This document shows positions 33,766 through 41,200 of a DNA stretch of 57,272 bases, in pieces. The translations under genes were made by a program, and so were the position numbers. The notes beneath the pieces were generated by a model. That model searched no databases, was not told where the DNA came from, and worked only from the letters and a program-made list of their open reading frames with translations. The stretch is taken from contig JBOGVZ010000062.1 of assembly GCA_050692985.1 (NCBI GenBank), forward strand, positions 1 through 57,272. The letters run 5' to 3'. Position 1 is the first letter of the stretch; every line of letters begins with the position of its first letter. Origin of the DNA: JBOGVZ01 sp050692985. GTDB taxonomy: Bacteria; Actinomycetota; UBA4738; CALAEC01.

Positions 33766-36405
33766 TCAGTGGCCGGCGGGGGCGGCGTCCGCCCACGTGG
33801 GTCCGGACCCCAGGTCCACCCTCAGCGGGACCGACAGCTCGTACGCGGCCTCCATCTCCTTCGTCACCGCCTCGGAGATATCGGGCACGACGGCCTCTTC
33901 GACCTCGAACACCAGCTCGTCGTGGACCGTCAGGACCATGGTGGCCGGCAGCGACTCGATGGCCCCGTCCACCCGCACCATGGCCAGCTTGATGATGTCG
34001 GCGGCGGAGCCCTGGATCGGGGCGTTGAGGGCCATGCGACGGCCCATGTCGCGGATCCGCGGGTTCGGGGACTGGAGCTCCGGCAGGTACCGGCGGCGGC
34101 CGAGCATGGTGCCCGTGAACCCCTCGGCGGTGGCCATGGCCACCTGGCGGTCCAGGAACTCCTTGACGTTGGGGAAGCCCTCGAAGTACGCGTCGATGAA
34201 CTCCTGGGCCTCGTCGGGCGGGATCCCCAGCCGTGAGGCGAGACCGTAGGCGTTCATCCCGTAGGCCAGCCCGTAGTTCACCATCTTGGCCCGGCGCCGC
34301 AGCTCGGCGTCCACCTGCTCGGGCGGCAGGCCGAACACCTTGCCCGCGGTGGCCGCGTGGATGTCGGTGTCGGAGGCGAACGCCTCGGCCAGGTTGGGGT
34401 CGCCGGTGAGGTGTGCCAGCACGCGCAGCTCGATCTGGGAATAGTCGGCCACGAGGAGGACGCGGCCCTCCTGGGCGATGAAGGCCTTGCGGATCTGGCG
34501 GCCGAGCTCGCCGCGCACGGGGATGTTCTGGAGGTTCGGGTTCGTGGAGGACAGCCGGCCGGTCGCCGTGGCCACCTGGTTGAACGTGGTGTGCACCCGG
34601 CCGTCCTCCGCCACCAGTGGCGGTAGGGCGTCCAGGTACGTGGACTTGAGCTTGGCCAGCTCCCGGTACCGCAGCAGCCCTTCCACGACCGGGTGGTGGT
34701 CGCGAAGCTTCTCCAGCACGTCGGCCTCCGTGGAGGGGGCCCGGCCCTTCACCGTCCGTTTCAGGATCGGCAGGCCCAGCCGCTCGTACAGGATCACCGC
34801 GAGCTGCTGGGACGAGCCGATGTTGAACTCCTCGCCGGCGTGCGTGTAGATGTCCGCCTCCAGCGACCGCATGCGGTCCCCCACCGACTCCGACATCTCG
34901 TTCAGGTACTCCACGTCGAGGGCCACGCCGGCGGCCTGCATCCCCGCCAGGACCCGGGCCAGCGGCAGCTCCACCTCGTGGAGCAGGGCACCGACCCCCG
35001 CCCGGGCGGCCAGCTCCTCCAGCGCCGGGGCCAGCAGGGCCACGGCCGCCGCCTGGGCGGCCTCCCGCCGCCACGGATCACTCAGCGGGAGCTGCCCCTC
35101 CTCGGTGGCCCCCTCGCCGACCAGGGCCTCCATCACGTCGGCCCCCAGGTACTTCGCGGACAGGGCCCCCAGGGGGTAGGAGGCCTCGGCCGGGTCCAGC
35201 AGGTACGCCGCCAGCATGGTGTCGATGGCCACGCCCTCGGCCCGGAGCCCCACCCGCAGCGCGGTGGTCTCCAGCTCCTTGGCGTCGTGCACCCACTTGC
35301 GGCGGACGGGGTCGGCCAGCCAGGTCCGCAGCGCCTGGGGGACCGTACCGTCGAGCGCCACGGACATCCCCCGGCCGCCACCGGCAGACAGTGCCACCCC
35401 GGTGAGCCGCCCACCCTCCGACCTGAGGGCCACCGCCAGCGGCCCCTCTCCCTCCAGCAGCCCGGACAGCTCCTTCCGTGACGCCTGCGACAGCTCCAGC
35501 TGCGTGCTGTCCAGCACGGGCGTGACGGTGCCGATGTCCTCGAGCCGCTCGAGCAGGCTCCGGAACTCCAGCGAGTTGAACAGCCGGCGCACCGCGTCAG
35601 CGTCCCAATCCCCCACCACGCAGTCGTCGGGCTCGACGTCCAGCTCCAGGTCGGTCCGCAGGCGGGCGAGGTCCTTGTTGCGGACGATGTCCTGCCCCGC
35701 CTCCAGGACGCCGGCCTTGATCTTGGGCTTCAGCTCCTCGGCGTGCGCCAGCACCCCTTCGGCGCTGCCGTACTCCTGGATGAGCTTGGAGGCCGTCTTC
35801 TCCCCCACCCCCGGGATCCCCGGGATGTTGTCCGAGGGGTCACCCTTCAGGGCCACGTAGTCGAGGTACTTGTCCGGTGGCAGGCCGAACCGCTCCTCCA
35901 CGGCCTCCGGGTCGTAGTCGACGATGTCGGAGATCCCCTTGCGGTTGAACATCACCCTGATCCCCGGGCCCACCAGCTGGAAGAAGTCCCGGTCCGCGGT
36001 GACCACCACCGCCTCCATCCCCTGCTCCCGGGCCCGCAGGGCCAGGGTGGCGATGGCGTCGTCGGCCTCCTCGCCGTCGACCTCCACGATGGGGACCCGG
36101 AGCGTCTCCAGGACCTCCCGGATCAGCCCGAGCTGCTCGCGGAACTCGTCGGGGGTCTCGGCCCGCCCGGCCTTGTACTCGCCGTACAGCTCCAGCCGGC
36201 GGGTGGGGGGGCCCCGGTCGAAGGCCACCGCCAGCATGTCGGGGCGCTCTTCGCCGAGGAGCTTGATGAGCATCGAGGTGAAGCCGTACACGGCGTTCGT
36301 CACCTGGCCGGACGAGGTGGCCAGCGAGGTGGGGAGGGCGAAGAAGGCCCGGTAGGACAGGCTGTGACCGTCGAGCAGGAAGATGCGTTTCTTCGTCTTG
36401 GGCAA
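33766..36405 (-). CDS. polA: DNA polymerase I (5' exonuclease and polymerase; proofreading site lost)
   Basis: This 879-residue repair and replication polymerase opens with a FEN-type 5' nuclease (residues about 1-290: L-L-D-G-H-S-L-S-Y-R-A-F-F, G-D-P-S-D-N-I-P-G-I-P-G-V-G). The middle domain has L-A-V-A-L-R-S where the D-x-E of a 3'-5' exonuclease should be, so it is probably non-proofreading, like Taq and mycobacterial PolA. Polymerase motifs are A D-Y-S-Q-I-E-L-R, B R-R-A-K-M-V-N-Y-G-L-A-Y-G and C V-H-D-E. The start is TTG at 36405, chosen because GGGGGAG stands just upstream and family homology begins with P-K-T-K-K-R-I-F-L-L-D-G. It is transcribed from a promoter overlapping that of the divergent regulator gene. 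Confidence 0.96.
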   Translation of the reverse strand: MPKTKKRIFLLDGHSLSYRAFFALPTSLATSSGQVTNAVYGFTSMLIKLLGEERPDMLAVAFDRGPPTRRLELYGEYKAGRAETPDEFREQLGLIREVLETLRVPIVEVDGEEADDAIATLALRAREQGMEAVVVTADRDFFQLVGPGIRVMFNRKGISDIVDYDPEAVEERFGLPPDKYLDYVALKGDPSDNIPGIPGVGEKTASKLIQEYGSAEGVLAHAEELKPKIKAGVLEAGQDIVRNKDLARLRTDLELDVEPDDCVVGDWDADAVRRLFNSLEFRSLLERLEDIGTVTPVLDSTQLELSQASRKELSGLLEGEGPLAVALRSEGGRLTGVALSAGGGRGMSVALDGTVPQALRTWLADPVRRKWVHDAKELETTALRVGLRAEGVAIDTMLAAYLLDPAEASYPLGALSAKYLGADVMEALVGEGATEEGQLPLSDPWRREAAQAAAVALLAPALEELAARAGVGALLHEVELPLARVLAGMQAAGVALDVEYLNEMSESVGDRMRSLEADIYTHAGEEFNIGSSQQLAVILYERLGLPILKRTVKGRAPSTEADVLEKLRDHHPVVEGLLRYRELAKLKSTYLDALPPLVAEDGRVHTTFNQVATATGRLSSTNPNLQNIPVRGELGRQIRKAFIAQEGRVLLVADYSQIELRVLAHLTGDPNLAEAFASDTDIHAATAGKVFGLPPEQVDAELRRRAKMVNYGLAYGMNAYGLASRLGIPPDEAQEFIDAYFEGFPNVKEFLDRQVAMATAEGFTGTMLGRRRYLPELQSPNPRIRDMGRRMALNAPIQGSAADIIKLAMVRVDGAIESLPATMVLTVHDELVFEVEEAVVPDISEAVTKEMEAAYELSVPLRVDLGSGPTWADAAPAGH

Positions 36406-36444
36406 TGCTCCCCCTGGGCTCCGGGCGCCCGGACCCCGAAGCCG

Positions 36445-36450
36445 ATTGTA
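36445..36450 (-). promoter_or_regulatory. -10 box of polA
   Basis: TACAAT on the minus strand predicts a start near 36438 and a leader of about 33 nt with a GGGGGAG ribosome site. It shares two base pairs with the -10 box of the divergent regulator gene. Confidence 0.5.
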
Positions 36451-36454
36451 GACT
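36449..36454 (+). promoter_or_regulatory. -10 box of the DtxR-family gene, leaderless start
   Basis: TAGACT is followed by 6 nt and the GTG at 36461. It overlaps the opposing polA box (36445-36450) by the bases TA, making a compact bidirectional promoter. Confidence 0.5.
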
Positions 36455-36460
36455 GCCCCC

Positions 36461-37129
36461 GTGACACCGACCGCCGGGCTCACCGCCCAGGACTACCTCG
36501 AGGCCCTGTACGAGATGGCCGAGGAGGGCCTGGCCACCCAGCAGGCCCGCCTGGCCGAATGGCTGGACGTCTCGGCGGCCTCGGTGTCGGAGGCCGTGGC
36601 CCGACTCACCCGCCGCGGCATGGTCACCACCGGCCAGGACCGCCGGATCGAGTTCACCCCCCGGGGAGAGGCCGCGGCCAGGGCGCTGGTGCGCCGCCAC
36701 CGGCTGGCCGAGCGGTTCCTGGTGGAGGTGGTGGGGCTGCCGTGGCACCTGGCCCACGAGGAGGCCTCTCAGTGGGGCCACGTCATCTCCGAGCGCGTGG
36801 AGGAGCGGTTCGTGGACGTGCTGGGCGACCCCGGCAGCTGCGTCCACGGCAACCCGATCCCCGGGTCGCGCAACGAGGAGCGAGTGGACGACCTGGTATC
36901 CCTCCAGGACCTGGAGCCCGGCCGGCCGACCCGGCTGGTGCGACTCACCGAGGACCTCGAGCTGGAGCTCGACGTGATGCGCTACTTCGAGGAGTCCGGC
37001 CTCATGCCGGGGGCCGAGCTTCGTGTGGTGGCCGTGGCGCCCGACGGCACCCGCACCCTCGAGGTGAACGGCGACAAGGTGGCCCTCGGCCCCCACCTGG
37101 CGGACAACCTGTGGGTGCGCCCCGCTTGA
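36461..37129 (+). CDS. DtxR/MntR-family metal-dependent transcriptional regulator
   Basis: This 222-residue repressor has a winged helix (about 5-70: Q-Q-A-R-L-A-E-W-L-D-V-S-A-A-S-V-S-E-A-V) and a dimer and metal domain (71-140). A C-terminal FeoA/SH3-like domain (about 155-220) ends G-P-H-L-A-D-N-L-W-V. Aligned by eye, it keeps D10 and E13 (MntR-like), H80, E84, H99 and H107. The two primary-site ligands, Cys/Glu and Glu in known members, are Ser103 and Gly106 here. It retains H-G-N-P-I-P-G. It probably controls the adjacent iron permease through the palindrome at 37176-37193. The GTG at 36461 is 6 nt after TAGACT. Confidence 0.92.
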   Translation: MTPTAGLTAQDYLEALYEMAEEGLATQQARLAEWLDVSAASVSEAVARLTRRGMVTTGQDRRIEFTPRGEAAARALVRRHRLAERFLVEVVGLPWHLAHEEASQWGHVISERVEERFVDVLGDPGSCVHGNPIPGSRNEERVDDLVSLQDLEPGRPTRLVRLTEDLELELDVMRYFEESGLMPGAELRVVAVAPDGTRTLEVNGDKVALGPHLADNLWVRPA

Positions 37130-37155
37130 CGGGAATCCGACCCCTCGACTAGGAT
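37126..37155 (+). promoter_or_regulatory. Promoter of the FTR1 iron permease gene
   Basis: TTGACG (37126-37131) and TAGGAT (37150-37155) are 18 nt apart; the -35 overlaps the regulator's stop codon. The start would be near 37162. An 8-bp inverted repeat, AGGATTCG (37151-37158) and CGAATCCT (37169-37176), spans the -10 and the initial transcribed bases. Confidence 0.6.
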
Positions 37156-37175
37156 TCGGGCGGTCGAACGAATCC

Positions 37176-37193
37176 TGTTAGGTATACCTGACA
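37176..37193 (+). promoter_or_regulatory. DtxR/MntR-type operator palindrome
   Basis: The 18-mer TGTTAGGTATACCTGACA is a palindrome except for one base pair, with the core AGGTATACCT perfect. It resembles DtxR/MntR-family boxes (TTAGG...CCTAA). It lies about 15-32 nt into the predicted FTR1 transcript and 47 nt after the gene of a DtxR-family protein, so metal-dependent repression by roadblock is likely. Confidence 0.7.
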
Positions 37194-37216
37194 AAGCCCG
37201 AGAGAAGGGATCGCCC

Positions 37217-38080
37217 ATGGGAGCCTCCTTCCTCATCACCCTCAGGGAGGGCCTGGAGGCCGCCCTGGTCATCAGCATCATCCTGGCGTACCTGAACCGA
37301 GTGAACCGGCGCGACCGCCATTCGGCGGTGTGGGCCGGTGCCGGTGTGGCCGTGGCGGTCAGCCTGGCCGCGGGGGCCATCATCGTCGCGGTGGCCGGCG
37401 GGCTGTCCCACACCACCGCCGAGATCTTCGAGGGCGTGGCCAGCTACCTGGCCGTTGGCGTGCTCACGTGGATGATCTTCTGGATGCGCCGGAACGCCGC
37501 GCGCATCAAGGGCGAGCTCCAGGGCAAGGTGGACCTGGCCCTGGCATCGGGCTCGACGTTCGGGCTGGCGGCCCTGGCGTTCTTCGTGGTGGTCCGGGAG
37601 GGGCTGGAGACGGTCCTGTTCCTGTTCAGCGCGTTCCGGGCGGGCTCGGAGACCCCGGGCATCCTGAAGTTCGGCGCGGCGGTGCTCGGCCTGGCCGTGG
37701 CGGCGATCCTCGGATACCTCATCTACCGAGGGGGCACCCGCATCAACCTGCGCCTGTTCTTCCGGATCACCGGGGTGCTGATCCTGGTGGTGGCCGCCAG
37801 CCTCCTGTTCTACGGGACCCACGAGCTGCTGGAGGTGGGGGCGTTCCGGTTCCTGGAGGGCACCGGCTTGCTGGCCGGGGCGCCGGGGGCCTCGGCGATC
37901 ATGAGCCCCATCACCCGCATCGTGGTCGGCCTGGGCGGGGCACCCACGTGGCTCGAGTTCGGGCTGTGGCTGGGGTACCTGGTGGTCACCGGGGCCCTGT
38001 TCTTCCGTCCCGTCCGCCAGCCTGCCCACACCGTCTCTCCCCAGCCGGGCCCCACCGCCGAGCGCGTGCGGCAAACCTGA
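37217..38080 (+). CDS. FTR1/EfeU-family high-affinity iron permease
   Basis: This 287-residue membrane protein has about seven helices and two R-E-G-L-E motifs, at 10-14 and 129-133. These are the iron-binding signature of yeast Ftr1 and bacterial EfeU. It would move ferric or re-oxidised ferrous iron across the plasma membrane. No EfeO or EfeB gene is adjacent, although two cupredoxin lipoproteins occur elsewhere in the window. The ATG at 37217 follows AGAAGGGA. Control by the upstream metal regulator is strongly suggested by the operator in its leader. Confidence 0.93.
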   Translation: MGASFLITLREGLEAALVISIILAYLNRVNRRDRHSAVWAGAGVAVAVSLAAGAIIVAVAGGLSHTTAEIFEGVASYLAVGVLTWMIFWMRRNAARIKGELQGKVDLALASGSTFGLAALAFFVVVREGLETVLFLFSAFRAGSETPGILKFGAAVLGLAVAAILGYLIYRGGTRINLRLFFRITGVLILVVAASLLFYGTHELLEVGAFRFLEGTGLLAGAPGASAIMSPITRIVVGLGGAPTWLEFGLWLGYLVVTGALFFRPVRQPAHTVSPQPGPTAERVRQT

Positions 38081-38089
38081 CCCGGATGC

Positions 38090-38118
38090 TTGCCCGGCCC
38101 CCGGTCGTGGCCTAGACT
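38090..38118 (+). promoter_or_regulatory. Promoter of gltB
   Basis: TTGCCC (38090-38095) and TAGACT (38113-38118) are 17 nt apart. The predicted start near 38125 lies just before two strong hairpins. Confidence 0.6.
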
Positions 38119-38124
38119 CCGCGC

Positions 38125-38238
38125 AAGCGAAGGCGCTCCGCCCACCGGCGGGGCGCCTCGTCTTTGCCCCAGTGAAGACAGATGACGGCTGGCGACGAGG
38201 CCGGGCATGGGCCCGGCCTCCGCACGTCCGGAGGTGGG
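38125..38238 (+). promoter_or_regulatory. Structured 5' leader of gltB
   Basis: The leader of about 114 nt holds two hairpins. The first pairs 38131-38142 with 38147-38158 (12 bp with one U-G pair, 4-nt loop). The second pairs 38197-38206 with 38211-38220 (10 perfect bp, loop AUGG) and ends 10 nt before the GGAGG ribosome site. GUCUU (38160-38164) can also pair with AAGAC (38175-38179). It does not match a riboswitch class I can name. An attenuator or ligand-sensing leader for nitrogen control is possible. Confidence 0.5.
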
Positions 38239-41200
38239 ATGGATCCCAGGACCGAGCGGGACGCGTGCGGGATCGGGTTCGTGGCGGACACCGGCGGACG
38301 GCCGTCCCGGACCGTGCTCGACGCGGCCCTGGAGGCCCTGCGGCGGGTCCGCCACCGGGGGGCCGTGGCCGCGGATCACCGGACCGGGGACGGGGCCGGG
38401 ATCCTGGCCCCCCTGCCGCGGCCGTTCCTGGCGTGGGTGGCCTCCGACCTGGGCCTCCCCCACCCCCCCTCGGCCCTCGGCGTGGCCATGGCGTTCCTGG
38501 ACGGCCGCCCCGGGGCGGGGGGCGAACGGTCGCGGGGGGCCGCCCGGCGGGCCGTGGAGGAGGCGGGTGGCGCGGAGGGCGTCGAGGTGGCCGCGTGGCG
38601 GCCGGTCCCCGTGGTACCCGCTGCCCTCGGTGACGCCGCCCGGTCCACCGCCCCCCGGATCGAGCAGGCCCTCCTGGTCCGCTCCCACGGTGACGATGAA
38701 GAGGAGGCGGAGCGCCGGGCCTTCCGGGTCCGCCGGCGCGCCGAGCGCTCCGCCCGCGACACCGGGGCGGGGCTGTACCTGGCGTCGTGCTCGTTCCGGG
38801 TGGTGACCTACAAGGCCCTGTGCGCCGCCGACCAGCTGGCGGCGTTCTACGAGGACCTCCGAGACCCGGACTTCGCCGTCCCCTTCGCCGTGTTCCACCA
38901 GCGCTACAGCACGAACACCGTGCCGACCTGGGAACGGGCCCAGCCGTTCCGGGTCCTGTGCCACAACGGCGAGATCAACACGATCGCCGGAAACGTCCGG
39001 CACATGCGGGCCCGGGAAGCCGACCTCGGGGCCGCCGCCCTGGGCGGCGGAGGCCTCCTGCGGCCGGTGATCGACGAGGACGGCTCCGACTCGGCCATGC
39101 TGGACAACGCCCTGGAGCTGCTGGTGCGGGGCGGGCGCGACGTCCGCCACGCCCTGGCCATGCTGGTCCCGGAGGCCTGGGAGGGCGCCGACGACCTCCA
39201 TCCGGCCGTGCGGGACTTCTACCGGTACCACGCCTGCCTGGTGGAGCCGTGGGACGGCCCCGCGGGGCTGGTGTTCACCGACGGGGTGCGGGTGGGCGCG
39301 GCCCTGGACCGGAACGGCCTCCGCCCGCTCCGATTCGCCGTGTCGGAGGACGGCCTGGTGGCCTGCGCCTCGGAGGCCGGGGCCGTGGACCTGGCCGGCC
39401 GCGGTGCGATCCGGCGGGGCAAGCTGGGGCCGGGGCAGATGCTGTGCGTGGGGCCGGAGGGCCTCCAGGTGGACGGCGAGATCAAGCGGGCCCTGGGATC
39501 CCGACGGCCCTACGGCCGGTGGTTGGCCGACGGCCTGTGCCCGGTGGACGCGGACGCTCCGCGAGTGGACGTGCCCGGGGACCTCACGGCCCGTCAGGTC
39601 ACGTTCGGGTTCACCAAGGAGGAGGTCACGGTGGTGCTCCGGCCGATGGCGGCCGAGGGGAAGGAGCCCACCTCCTCCATGGGCGACGACACGCAGGTGG
39701 CCCCGCTGTCCGAGCGGCCCCGTCCCGTCACCAACTTCCTCAAGCAGCGGTTCGCCCAGGTGACCAACCCGCCGATCGACCACCTGCGGGAGCGGCGGGT
39801 GATGTCGCTGCGGGTGTTGCTGGGCCCGAGGTCGCCGCTGCTCGAGGAACGGCCCGGGGCGGCCGCGCTGGCCGAGCTGCCCACGTGGGTGTTGTTCCCC
39901 CGGGCCCTGGAGGAGCTGGCCGAGGGCCCCTTCCCGATGGGCCGGCTGGACGCCACCTTCGAGGCGGACGGGGGTCCCGGGGGCCTGGAGGCCGCCTGCC
40001 GGCGCCTGGGCAGGGAGGCCGTGGACGCCACGGAGGCGGGAGCCGGGATCGTGGTGGTCTCGGACCGCGCGGTAGGGGCGGCCCGGGCCCCGGTCCCGTC
40101 CGTGCTGGCCGTGGGCGCCGTCCACCAGGCCCTGCTGCGGGCGGGGCTGCGGACCGCGGCCGGGGTGGTGGCCGACGCGGGCGACGTCCGCGACGGGCAC
40201 GACGCCGCCTGCCTCCTGGCCTTCGGCGCCGAGGCCGTGTGCCCCCGGACCGCCCTGGAGGCCATCGCCGCCCTGTGCCGGGACGGGCGGATGGGCCGGG
40301 GGGCTCCCTCGGCCACGCAGGCCGGGGAGCGGTTCCGCACCGCCCTGGAGGACGGGGTCCTGAAGATCATGTCGAAGATGGGGATCGCCACGGTCTCGGC
40401 CTACTGCGGGGCCCAGGTCTTCGAGGCCCTGGGCCTGGCCCCCGAGGTGGTGGACCGGTGCCTGGGTGGGATCCCCTCGCCGCTGGGGGGCCTGGGCTTC
40501 CGGGAGATCGAGGAGGACGTGCTCCGCCGCCACGCCGAGGGCTACCTCAAGGGTCGCCCGCTGGAGAACCCCGGCTTCATCAAGCACCGGGCCGGCGGCG
40601 AGTACCACGCCAACAACCCCGAGGTGGTGGAGGCGCTCCAGGCCACCACCGGGGTCCCCCGCCGCGGCGAGGGCACCGTCACCGAGCTCACCGACGAGAT
40701 GCGCGAGGCCCACGCCCTCCAGCGCTCGGTCCGGGGCGGCGGATACGAGGCCTACCAGCGGTTCGCCGAGCTGGTGGCCGCCCGGCCCCCGACCTCGCCG
40801 CGGGACCTCCTCGAACCTGTTCCCGCCGGCCCCCCGGTGCCACTCGAGGAGGTCGAGCCGGCGGAGGCCATCACCCGGCGGTTCTCCACGGGGGCGATGT
40901 CCCACGGGGCGCTGTCGGCCGAGGCCCACGAGACGCTCTCGGTGGCCCTCCGCCTGGTGGGTGGCAAGGCCAACACCGGCGAGGGCGGTGAGGACCGCGG
41001 CCGGTACCGCGACGAGCGGAACTCGGGGATCAAGCAGGTGGCCTCGGGACGGTTCGGGGTGACCCCCGAATACCTGGCCTTCGCCCAGGAGCTCCAGATC
41101 AAGATGGCCCAGGGCTCCAAGCCCGGCGAGGGCGGCCAGCTGCCGGGCACGAAGGTCACCGAGGAGATCGCCCGCCTGCGTCACACCCCGCCGGGCGTGG

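Noticed and set aside
38182..38238. ATG at 38182 as the gltB start
   Set aside because: It would place a perfect 10-bp hairpin inside a low-complexity N-terminus and lacks a good ribosome site, whereas the ATG at 38239 has GGAGG. Not excluded by protein data.
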